This document shows, in pieces, positions 1 to 6,136 of a DNA stretch of 7,833 nt. Position numbers and translations under genes: made by a program. Source of the stretch: Aquificaceae bacterium (GTDB lineage: Bacteria > Aquificota > Aquificia > Aquificales > Aquificaceae); assembly GCA_015492115.1 (NCBI GenBank), contig WGFS01000209.1:1-7833 (forward strand), in the 5' to 3' direction. Each line of letters begins with the position of its first letter. Within the stretch, counting starts at the first letter, position 1. The notes below the pieces were generated by a model that was not told the origin of the DNA, ran no database searches, and saw only the letters and a list, made by a program, of their open reading frames with translations.

Positions 1-455
1 CAGGCTCACTGTACCAGCTGGACTTCTCCGAAGCGGGAGACAGGAAGTTCTTTAACGTTATAACCTTTGAGGAGGGACAACCTCAGGTTGAGCCGGTGGA
101 GCTTTCTCTGAAGAATCCACTTAACGTCTTTGAACTTGAGCAGGATAAGGTTCTTGAGGAGATAGAAAATCTCAGAGGAACCTCTGGTTATCTGAAGGTT
201 GTCGTAAGGGTTAACGACAGAACGGGCATGCCCACGCTGATAGATAAGCTGAGGGAGGAGCTGGGGGACAGACTCATAAAGATTGAACAGCTCACCCCTG
301 ATAGCAGAGAGAAGGCTGAGCTTCAGAAACTCGGAAAGCTTGATCCCCTTGAGCTTTACAGGGAGTACTACCAGACAGCTTACGGAAAGGAACTCCCTGA
401 AGAGGTGGAGAAGAAGTTTCTGGAACTACTCAGAGAAGCGGAGGAGAAGATATAA
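1..455 (+). CDS. sbcD: DNA double-strand break repair nuclease SbcD/Mre11 family, C-terminal part (5' end outside window)
   Basis: The reading frame is open from the left edge (first full codon at 3) to TAA at 453-455, giving 150 visible residues. It opens with GSLYQLDFSEAGDRKFF, which matches the strand ending the SbcD/Mre11 phosphoesterase core (family pattern GS...DFGE...K.F). A capping-domain-like region follows, then a Glu/Lys-rich helical tail with LDPLELYREYYQ and KELPEEVEKKFLELL. That tail is the part of SbcD-type proteins expected to bind the coiled-coil base of the SbcC/Rad50 ATPase. In this family SbcCD is an ATP-dependent nuclease that opens hairpins and processes blocked DNA ends in the cytoplasm. 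The metal-binding phosphoesterase motifs lie upstream of the window and cannot be checked. A GTG at 96 would give a 119-aa ORF but is internal, because homology continues upstream of it. The next gene starts 8 bases downstream, so an operon is likely. The assignment rests on the C-terminal motifs only. Confidence 0.8.
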   Translation, partial: GSLYQLDFSEAGDRKFFNVITFEEGQPQVEPVELSLKNPLNVFELEQDKVLEEIENLRGTSGYLKVVVRVNDRTGMPTLIDKLREELGDRLIKIEQLTPDSREKAELQKLGKLDPLELYREYYQTAYGKELPEEVEKKFLELLREAEEKI

Positions 456-463
456 TAAGAACG

Positions 464-1072
464 ATGAGGTACGACGTGGTTATAGTCGGCGGTGGAGCGT
501 CCGGGCTAGCCTGTGCTCTCACCTTAGCTTCCGCAAGGGGCAGAGGCTGGGAGTGGGCTGAAGGTAGAAGGTATCTGGTTCTTGACACCGATCGTTCTGA
601 TATGAACAGAGCTCTATTCAAGAACGTTCCAGGAATTCCCCAGGGGACAACGGGAAGAGAGCTTCTTGAGAGGATAAGGGAGCAGATAAAGACATACGGT
701 GGTGTTGACTTCCTTGAGGACAGGGTTGTCAGGATAGATGGAGAGAGGGGGAAATTTAAAGTAAAAACGGAGGGAGAAAAGGAGTTTGAGTCCGAGTTCG
801 TTGTCCTTGCGAGCGGTTTCCACAGGTTTGAGATAGAGTGCGAGGGTGTGGAGGTGGTTGAGAACCCAAGGTCTCCAAAACCCGGGAGGGTGATGATAAA
901 GCACGATGAAGACTACAGGGTGAGAGATGGTCTCTACGTGGCGGGACTCCTCGCAGGTGGAAGCTCCATGTTCTCGGTCGCTTCGGGCATAGGGGTTCAG
1001 GTAGCTATAAACATACTCTCCGAGTGGGCTGGCAAGCCCATAGTAATACACGACGTTCCGGAGGAGGGCTGA
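464..1072 (+). CDS. Minimal FAD-binding oxidoreductase, thioredoxin-reductase-like, lacking the NADPH domain
   Basis: This 202-aa protein begins with a Rossmann nucleotide-binding fold: MRYDVVIVGGGASGLACAL, with GGGASG at residues 9-14 and an acidic residue (D41) ending the second strand. NVPGIPQGTTGRELLERI (residues 54-71) matches the 'N.PG....G.EL' stretch of thioredoxin reductases. FVVLASG (112-118) matches their 'A..iiAtG'. GLYVAG (156-161) followed by ASGIGVQVAINIL resembles the C-terminal FAD-binding segment. E. coli TrxB is about 320 aa. Here the NADPH-binding domain with its CxxC disulfide is replaced by a linker of roughly 35 residues. The Asp of the C-terminal 'GD' motif, which contacts FAD, is also absent (AGLLAG). 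The protein probably binds FAD, but its electron donor, acceptor and substrate cannot be told. No signal peptide or membrane segment is seen. The ATG at 464 fits the fold exactly, though only a weak Shine-Dalgarno precedes it. The gene lies between sbcD and a membrane protein in one apparent operon. Confidence 0.8.
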   Translation: MRYDVVIVGGGASGLACALTLASARGRGWEWAEGRRYLVLDTDRSDMNRALFKNVPGIPQGTTGRELLERIREQIKTYGGVDFLEDRVVRIDGERGKFKVKTEGEKEFESEFVVLASGFHRFEIECEGVEVVENPRSPKPGRVMIKHDEDYRVRDGLYVAGLLAGGSSMFSVASGIGVQVAINILSEWAGKPIVIHDVPEEG

Positions 1073-1944
1073 TAAAGAAATTTCTCCTTCCTCTTCTTAT
1101 ATCCGTAGCCTTCTTCTTCCTGCTCCTCCACACAGTGCCCCTGCACGAGATAGCGCGTACCTTCTCCAAAATAGGGGTGCCTCAAATTACTTCTGCCTTT
1201 CTTCTGTACACGCTCAGCCAGATAACGAGAAGTTTTCGCTGGAAGTTCATACTCAGAGAGCTTGGCTTCAGAGAAGCATTTCTAATAAACTCCGCCAACA
1301 TATTCCTAAACAACCTCCTCCCCGCCAGAACCGGGGAGCTGAGCTGGTTTTACTACGCGAGGAGGCTGGGCGTTGAGCTCAAGAGCTCACTGTGGGGCTT
1401 CTTTCTTGGAAGAGCCTACGACCTCCTTGGACTCCTCGCATTGTTCCTGATCTCCTATACCCTTCTCCTGGGCATCGTTCACTTCCTCTCAGCCCTCCTT
1501 CTCCTGATGCTCCTCTCCCTCTCCGTCCCCTGTCTCAGGTTTCTTATACCACCCCTGGGCAAGCTGGAAGATTTCAGAGAGTTCATCGGAAGGGAGCTTA
1601 CCCCCTCGCTATCTTTTAAGCTTACCGCACTATCAACGCTCTCTTTTCTCTTTAAAGCTCTCTCCGTTTATGCTCTGATCGCAGTCATCCTGAAGACCGA
1701 TCTCTTCAAGTTCTCCTTCGCCTTTGCGGGCGGGGAGCTAACAACTATCCTGCCCGTTCACGGCTTCATGGGATACGGAACCTACGAGGCTGGTTTCCTG
1801 ATACCCCTTAAGTTCATGGGGGTTGAGATAAGGGAAGGTCTCAGAGTCGGATTCCTCGCTCACACATTTCTTCTCGTTTCCTCAGCTGTATGGGGACTCC
1901 TATCTATACCGCTTCTGCATACTCTCTCTCGTAGATCTCCCTGA
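1024..1944 (+). CDS. Flippase-like integral membrane protein (LPG synthase TM region / UPF0104 family)
   Basis: The ORF from GTG 1024 encodes 306 aa, almost all hydrophobic helices with short charged loops, so it is a polytopic inner-membrane protein. Family hallmarks visible are ITRSFRWKFIL (residues 67-77), LLPARTGELSWFYYARRLG (98-116) and the C-terminal GELTTILPVHGFMGYGTYE (237-255). These match the 'R..RW..lL', 'lP.R.GE...r' and 'lP..p.g.G..E' blocks of the LPG-synthase-TM family, which lacks the lysyl-transferase domain in stand-alone members. Such proteins are often linked to movement or modification of lipids and lipid-linked glycans; the substrate here is unknown. The start is doubtful. 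GTG 1024 lies 49 bases inside the preceding gene without an obvious ribosome binding site, and its first 15 or so residues look unlike a membrane N-terminus. A strong GGAGGAGGG at 1060-1068 instead points to a start at CTG 1069 or ATA 1072, giving LIKKFLLPLLIS. The 3' end overlaps dxr on the opposite strand by 41 bases. Confidence 0.75.
   Translation: MGWQAHSNTRRSGGGLIKKFLLPLLISVAFFFLLLHTVPLHEIARTFSKIGVPQITSAFLLYTLSQITRSFRWKFILRELGFREAFLINSANIFLNNLLPARTGELSWFYYARRLGVELKSSLWGFFLGRAYDLLGLLALFLISYTLLLGIVHFLSALLLLMLLSLSVPCLRFLIPPLGKLEDFREFIGRELTPSLSFKLTALSTLSFLFKALSVYALIAVILKTDLFKFSFAFAGGELTTILPVHGFMGYGTYEAGFLIPLKFMGVEIREGLRVGFLAHTFLLVSSAVWGLLSIPLLHTLSRRSP
1060..1068 (+). promoter_or_regulatory. 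Strong Shine-Dalgarno for the flippase-like gene
   Basis: GGAGGAGGG sits at the very end of the flavoprotein gene, overlapping its last codons before TGA 1070-1072. It lies 36 bases downstream of the GTG at 1024, so it cannot serve that start. From its first GGAGG (1060-1064) the spacing is 7 bases to ATA 1072 and 4 bases to CTG 1069, both in frame with the membrane protein. A stop/start overlap of this kind would be typical translational coupling. It could be coincidental, since GAG GAG encodes the Glu-Glu at the flavoprotein C-terminus. Confidence 0.45.
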
Positions 1945-3049
1945 CCTTTTTCCTCCCCCACTCAACAGCCTGAAGAACTTCATCTATGCTAACGGGATCT
2001 CCGATGTCAACCTCAGATAGCGCCTTCTCTATGAGCTCCACCACGTCAAGAAAGCCCACCCTCCTTTCCAGAAAGAGGCGGACTGCCTCTTCGTCAGCAC
2101 CGAGCAGGACTGGAATGTAAACCCCACCCATCTCACCAGCCCAGCGGGCTAAGTAGAGCGATCTGAACTTCTCCGTATCCACCTCTTCAAAGCTGATCGG
2201 TGAAAGCTGGGGGAGGGTGGTTCTTCCGAAGGGGTAAGTTTTCCTCTCTGGGTAGAAGAGGGCGTGCATTATCGGGATCTTCATATCAGTCTGGGAGGCG
2301 TGCATTAGGAAAGAGCCGTCCTTCAGCTCAACAACGCCGTGAACCACACTCTGTGGGTGTATCACCACCTTTATAGAATCAAGATCAAGGTCAAAGAGGT
2401 TCATGGCTTCAAGCATCTCAAAACCTTTGTTCATGAGGGTTGCGGAGTCAATGGTTATCTTCTCTCCCATGTTCCAGCGAGGATGCCTGAGAGCCTGCTC
2501 TCTTGTCGCGCCCTTCATATCCTCCAGACTCCAGTCTTTGAAGGGACCGCCGGAGGCGGTGAGATAGAGGAAGCGAACATCTTCTCTCTTTACCCCCTCA
2601 AGAAGCTGAAACAGGGCGTTGTGTTCACTGTCAACAGGTACGACCCTGTCCCTGTTCTTCCTGACGAGCTCCCCCAGACATATCACAGATTCCTTATTTG
2701 AAGCGAGGAGGGTCTTGCCCTTCTTAAGGGTAACGTAAGCTGGCTTTATACCGCTGACACCCGAGACAGCGTTCATAACCTTATCAGCAAGGGAAACGGC
2801 ACCCTCAAGCCCCTCGTCTCCAAGGACATGTTCGGTCCCCTCAGGGAGGGAGGATAGCCATTCGGTAGAGGGCTCTTCGTAGGTTACCACCAGCTCTGGC
2901 CTGAACCTGAGAGCCTGCTGGAGGAGTCTATCGGAAGCCCTCCTGGCAAGGAGAGCTGAAACCTTGACCTCGTTGGGAAACTTCTCAACCACCTGAAGGG
3001 TCTGAGTCCCGATTGAACCTGTGGAACCAAGGACAGCAAGCCTGAACAT
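1904..3049 (-). CDS. dxr: 1-deoxy-D-xylulose 5-phosphate reductoisomerase
   Basis: Dxr converts 1-deoxy-D-xylulose 5-phosphate to 2-C-methyl-D-erythritol 4-phosphate using NADPH and a divalent metal, the first committed step of the MEP isoprenoid pathway, in the cytoplasm. The 381-aa length is close to the family norm. The N-terminal NADPH-binding motif is GSTGSIGTQT (residues 8-17). ASNKES (116-121) and VDSEHN (139-144) follow, with metal ligands D140 and E142. ASGGPF is at 165-170 and HPRWNMG at 189-195. MNKGFEMLEA (206-215) carries K208 and the third metal ligand E211. HPQSVVHG is at 231-238. The C-terminal helical domain starts near 290; its usual 'NAANE' reads LGADE at 316-320. The ATG at 3047-3049 is right because MFRLAVLGSTGSIG starts at the expected distance from the fold. 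The ribosome binding site is weak, so initiation may be leaderless or nearly so. The gene diverges from a small membrane ORF and its 3' end overlaps the flippase-like gene. Confidence 0.97.
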   Translation of the reverse strand: MFRLAVLGSTGSIGTQTLQVVEKFPNEVKVSALLARRASDRLLQQALRFRPELVVTYEEPSTEWLSSLPEGTEHVLGDEGLEGAVSLADKVMNAVSGVSGIKPAYVTLKKGKTLLASNKESVICLGELVRKNRDRVVPVDSEHNALFQLLEGVKREDVRFLYLTASGGPFKDWSLEDMKGATREQALRHPRWNMGEKITIDSATLMNKGFEMLEAMNLFDLDLDSIKVVIHPQSVVHGVVELKDGSFLMHASQTDMKIPIMHALFYPERKTYPFGRTTLPQLSPISFEEVDTEKFRSLYLARWAGEMGGVYIPVLLGADEEAVRLFLERRVGFLDVVELIEKALSEVDIGDPVSIDEVLQAVEWGRKKVREIYEREYAEAV

Positions 3050-3071
3050 AACCTGTTATATTTTATTTCCC
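3050..3071. promoter_or_regulatory. AT-rich divergent spacer, possible promoters for dxr and the small membrane ORF
   Basis: Only 22 bases separate the dxr ATG from the ATG at 3072 on the other strand, and they are far richer in A/T than the surroundings (TATATTTTATTT at 3057-3068). Minus-strand TAAAAT-like and plus-strand TATATT-like hexamers could act as -10 elements about 10 bases before either ATG, which would give leaderless or near-leaderless transcripts. No convincing -35 box is seen for either. A perfect 10-base palindrome, CACTGCAGTG, lies just inside the small ORF at 3076-3085. This is a proposal from composition only. Confidence 0.3.
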
Positions 3072-3269
3072 ATGACACTGCAGTGCCTTTTCATGTTCTT
3101 ATCAGGCTTCATAGCAGGATTTATAACAGCCCTTGTACTGATAATAGGCATAGCGGTGCTTCCGGTTGTGCTGGGAGTGATCCTCGTGCTGGGGCTTGTC
3201 GCCTACTTTAAGTACAGGAAGGAACAGAAACGCAGGGAGGAGATACTGAGAGAGTTCTGGGAGGACTAA
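3072..3269 (+). CDS. Small membrane-anchored protein of unknown function
   Basis: From ATG 3072 the ORF encodes 65 aa. It has a long hydrophobic N-terminal half (FLSGFIAGFITALVLIIGIA, then VLPVVLGVILVLGLVAYF), followed by a highly charged cytoplasm-type tail, KYRKEQKRREEILREFWED. This is the layout of a one- or two-helix membrane anchor with a short amphipathic helix; the positive charges after the last helix suggest a cytoplasmic C-terminus. I do not recognise the family. ATG 3093 (58 aa) is an alternative start. GTG 3021 would extend into the dxr coding region and looks wrong. None has a clear ribosome binding site. Its sharp hydrophobic/charged division and its exact fit between dxr and nuoN argue that it is real. 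Its stop overlaps the nuoN stop on the opposite strand. Confidence 0.6.
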   Translation: MTLQCLFMFLSGFIAGFITALVLIIGIAVLPVVLGVILVLGLVAYFKYRKEQKRREEILREFWED

Positions 3270-4657
3270 ACGAGCCTCAGCAGAAAGTCTAAAACCGCGC
3301 TGGGGAAGAGACCGAAAAAGAAGACAGCCAGAGTGGAGACGAGAAGTGCAAAGGACTCTCCCGCAGAAACACCCGTGGTCCCCCAGTCCCTCTCCTTCTC
3401 ATGGAGGAACATGTAAACAATAACCTTCAGGTAGTACCCCGCAGAGATAAGGCTCGCGAGAACGAAGAGAACACCAAGGAAAAACAGCCTGTTCTTTACG
3501 AGTCCCATAAATATGCCCAGCTTACCTACGAACACCGCCATGGGTGGTATCCCTATAAGTGTGAACAAGAAGAGGGCTAAGACTGAGGCGAGGAAGGGAT
3601 GTTCCTTGGCTATACCTTTGAAGTCAAGGAAGTGATGGGTCCAGCCTTCCTTCTTCTCCAGTATAGATAGCACCGTAAAGGCTCCAAAGGTAGCGAGGGC
3701 ATATACAAACACGTAGAAGAGCAGGGAGGTCATCAACAGCTTGTCCACCACCGTCAGGGCAAGGGTAAAGTAACCTGCATGGGCTATGGAGGAGTAAGCG
3801 AGAAGTCTCTTTACGCTTCTCTGAGCGTAAGCCATGAGGTTGCCGTAGAACATTGACGCGACCGCTACAACACCTATCAGGAAACTCCAGGTTGGAAGGG
3901 CTGAGAATATATAAACGGTCAGCTTAACCAAGAGGAAGTACATGGCTATCTTGGGAACTGTGGCGAGGAAGGATGTTGTGGGTGTGGGGGCACCTTCGTA
4001 TGCATCAGGTGTCCAGAAGTGAAAGGGAACAGCGGAAACTTTCAGAGCGAGGGCTGACATGAGCAACAGAACCCCAAGGGCGAACAGAGGATCTTCACCT
4101 TTCTGAAGGGAGAGGAGGAGACTACCGGTGGAGCCATAAACGAGACCCGAACCGAGGGCAAACATGGAAGTCCCCGTAGTCCCTATCACAAGGTACTTGA
4201 AGGCTCCCTCTTTGGAGAAGTACTCCCTCTTGAAGAGACCCACGAGTATGTACATGGTTATGGATGCTAGCTCAAGCCCTACGAAGATTATGGCAAGGTT
4301 CTCCGAAGAGAGCATGACCATAAAACCAAGGAGGGCTATGAGGTAAAGGTAGGGAAGCTCTCCGTAAATAGAACCCTTCTTCATGAAGAAGTCGTATGAG
4401 GCGAGCAGGACGAGACCTGTTACAGCCAGGAGAAAGAACTTCGCTATCAGGTTGAAACCTGTCACCGTAAAGCCATCAAATAGAGTGCTCGCTGGGTATC
4501 CGACGAAGAGAACAGAAAAGGCGGACAGAACAACCGTAACAAAGCCAAGGAGTGTCAGGGACTTGTAGTACTTCTCCTTAAGGAGAAGCTCGAGAAGAAA
4601 CAGCAGTAGTATCCCAAAGAACAGAACTATCTCCGGTAGAAGTGCGTTCCAGTTCAA
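3266..4657 (-). CDS. nuoN: NADH-quinone oxidoreductase (complex I) subunit N
   Basis: NuoN is one of three antiporter-like subunits of the complex I membrane arm, coupling quinone reduction to proton transfer across the cytoplasmic membrane. The protein is 463 aa and built almost entirely of membrane helices, a usual length for the family. The conserved charged residues lie in the expected settings. E129 is in FVGLELASI, K206 in LALKVSAVPFHFWTPDAYEG (202-221), K236 in ATVPKIAMY and K379 in VFVGKLGIF. These correspond to the E. coli NuoN TM5 glutamate and the TM7, TM8 and TM12 lysines. RSVKRLLAYSSIAHAGY (280-296) is the family's signature segment between them. The start is TTG at 4655-4657, preceded at six bases by GGAGGT. 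An in-frame stop (the nuoM TGA) lies one codon upstream, so no longer start exists. It is the last nuo gene in the visible operon and converges on the small membrane ORF. No terminator hairpin is seen after it. Confidence 0.95.
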   Translation of the reverse strand: MNWNALLPEIVLFFGILLLFLLELLLKEKYYKSLTLLGFVTVVLSAFSVLFVGYPASTLFDGFTVTGFNLIAKFFLLAVTGLVLLASYDFFMKKGSIYGELPYLYLIALLGFMVMLSSENLAIIFVGLELASITMYILVGLFKREYFSKEGAFKYLVIGTTGTSMFALGSGLVYGSTGSLLLSLQKGEDPLFALGVLLLMSALALKVSAVPFHFWTPDAYEGAPTPTTSFLATVPKIAMYFLLVKLTVYIFSALPTWSFLIGVVAVASMFYGNLMAYAQRSVKRLLAYSSIAHAGYFTLALTVVDKLLMTSLLFYVFVYALATFGAFTVLSILEKKEGWTHHFLDFKGIAKEHPFLASVLALFLFTLIGIPPMAVFVGKLGIFMGLVKNRLFFLGVLFVLASLISAGYYLKVIVYMFLHEKERDWGTTGVSAGESFALLVSTLAVFFFGLFPSAVLDFLLRLV

Positions 4658-4660
4658 CTC

Positions 4661-6136
4661 TCAACCTCCAAAAACGAGCTTTACGGTGTGGTCAACTATC
4701 CTCACAAAGGGTGCAGGGTACAGCCCCATCACGAAGGCTACAAAGAGTATAAGAACGAAAGGTATCACGTGGTGAAACTCAACGTCTCTCAGCTGAGCCC
4801 ACCTCTCCTTCCTGTGGTCTGAAATGGTCTCCTCCTCTAACATAACACGCTTGTACATGTACAGGAAGTAAGCAGCTCCAAGTATCATACCCGTTCCCGC
4901 TATCACCGCCCATACAGGGTGAGCCTTGAAGGTACCCAGCAGAACGAGGAACTCAGCTATGAAGCCAGCGAGACCGGGAAGTCCTATGCCCGCAAGACCG
5001 GAGATCATGAAGAATACAGCAAAGTTGGGCAGATACCTGGCGAGACCTCCAAGGTCGTCCATGTTGTAAGAGTGAATCCTGTCGTATATGAAGCCCGCTG
5101 CGAAGAAGAGGGCACCGGAGGATAAACCGTGGGCTATCATCATGTAAACCGCTCCGTTGAGAGCGTCCTTGTCAAGGGCAAAGGTTCCAAGGGTAACTAT
5201 ACCCATGTGAGATATGGAGGAGTAAGCTATCAACCTCTTTATGTGGGTCTGGGCTATCGCCATCATCGCTGCGTAGATGATCGCTATTACTGAAAGAGCG
5301 AAGATGAGAGGTATGTAGTACTTGGATGCATCAGGGAACAGAGAAAGGGAGTATCTCACGAAACCGAAAGTTCCCATCTTGAGGAGAACCCCAGCCAGTA
5401 TCACAGAACCCGCGGTGGGAGCCTCAACGTGGGCATCGGGTAGCCAAGTGTGAACAGGGAACATGGGTATCTTGACCGCAAAGCCTATACCGAAGAGGAG
5501 GAAGGATACAAGCTGTATCCAGAGGGGATAGCCCATCTTGGCATGCTCAAGGTAGTCAAAGGTTATCTGACCCGTCGCAAAGTAGCCGTAAACTATGATG
5601 CTGGCAAGCCCAAGCAGGAGAAAAAGGCTTCCAAAGAAGGTGTATATGAAGAACTTGTTGGCTGCGTAAACCTTCCTCTCGTGCCCCCAGAAACCTATGA
5701 TGAAGTACATGGGGATGAGCATCCCTTCCCAGAATATGTAAAAGAGGAAGAAATCAAGGGCAGAAAAGACTCCGAGGCATGCTGTCTCAAGGAGGAGGAA
5801 GAGAGCTGTGTACAGTATAGGTCTGTCCTCTATCTTCCAGGACCACACGAAGACCGCAAAGAAGAGCAGAGCGGTCATCACTACAAGGGAGACCGCCATC
5901 CCATCAAGACCGAGATGGTAGGATATGCCAAGCGTTGGTATCCAATCCAGCTTGGTGACGAACTGGAATCCCTCCCTGGAAAAGTCAAAGTTGAAGAAGA
6001 GGACGAGGGATAGCAGGAAGACTGTACCTGAAACCACTACCGAAGCCACTTTGGTAAAGCCCTCGTTCCTGACTATAGCTATAACCCCCGCAGTAAGGAG
6101 CGGAAGGAATATTACCAGACTAAGGAGTAACTCCAT
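4661..6136 (-). CDS. nuoM: NADH-quinone oxidoreductase (complex I) subunit M
   Basis: NuoM is the central antiporter-like proton-translocating subunit of the complex I membrane arm. The 491-aa protein is polytopic, with about 14 helices expected from the family. Proton-path residues are present: E137 in FWEGMLIPMYF, K222 in FAVKIPMFPVHTWLPDAH (219-236), K253 in LLKMGTFGF and E395 in GFIAEFLVLLGTF. They match E144, K234, K265 and E407 of E. coli NuoM. THIKRLIAYSSISHMG (297-312) is the typical NuoM/N segment, and H336 sits in MIAHGLSSGALFF. The ATG at 6134-6136 shares its A with the last base of the nuoL stop (TGATG). GGAGGAGG at 6143-6150 lies six bases upstream, so translation is coupled to nuoL. 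The Glu ending helix 12, in place of the Lys found in NuoL and NuoN, is the feature that separates M from N and L. Gly codons favour GGT/GGA/GGC, unlike the middle of nuoL. Confidence 0.96.
   Translation of the reverse strand: MELLLSLVIFLPLLTAGVIAIVRNEGFTKVASVVVSGTVFLLSLVLFFNFDFSREGFQFVTKLDWIPTLGISYHLGLDGMAVSLVVMTALLFFAVFVWSWKIEDRPILYTALFLLLETACLGVFSALDFFLFYIFWEGMLIPMYFIIGFWGHERKVYAANKFFIYTFFGSLFLLLGLASIIVYGYFATGQITFDYLEHAKMGYPLWIQLVSFLLFGIGFAVKIPMFPVHTWLPDAHVEAPTAGSVILAGVLLKMGTFGFVRYSLSLFPDASKYYIPLIFALSVIAIIYAAMMAIAQTHIKRLIAYSSISHMGIVTLGTFALDKDALNGAVYMMIAHGLSSGALFFAAGFIYDRIHSYNMDDLGGLARYLPNFAVFFMISGLAGIGLPGLAGFIAEFLVLLGTFKAHPVWAVIAGTGMILGAAYFLYMYKRVMLEEETISDHRKERWAQLRDVEFHHVIPFVLILFVAFVMGLYPAPFVRIVDHTVKLVFGG
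4664..4669 (-). promoter_or_regulatory. Ribosome binding site that fixes the TTG start of nuoN
   Basis: Minus-strand GGAGGT overlaps the last Gly codons of nuoM and is followed by TGA, GAG and TTG, placing the TTG six bases away. The in-frame TGA directly upstream excludes any earlier start, and no ATG or GTG lies close by, so TTG is the supported initiation codon. Confidence 0.8.

Noticed and set aside
96..455. SbcD-like ORF as a separate 119-aa gene starting at GTG 96
   Set aside because: The frame is open to the left edge, and the residues before 96 continue the SbcD core, so this is an internal Val codon.
614..1051. 145-aa minus-strand ORF opposite the flavoprotein gene
   Set aside because: The plus-strand frame has clear FAD-binding motifs; the minus translation has none.
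1376..1390. Repeated GAGCTC (GAGCTCAAGAGCTC) as a hairpin or regulatory site
   Set aside because: It lies deep in the coding region of the flippase-like gene, is short, and has no U-tract or promoter context.
3021..3071. GTG 3021 as the start of the small membrane ORF
   Set aside because: It would add 17 polar residues encoded antisense to the conserved dxr N-terminus and across the AT-rich spacer; ATG 3072 gives a normal membrane-anchor N-terminus.
5450..6013. 187-aa plus-strand ORF opposite nuoM
   Set aside because: It is a highly charged, low-hydrophobicity shadow of the nuoM membrane helices on the other strand, with no recognisable domain and no ribosome binding site that I can see.
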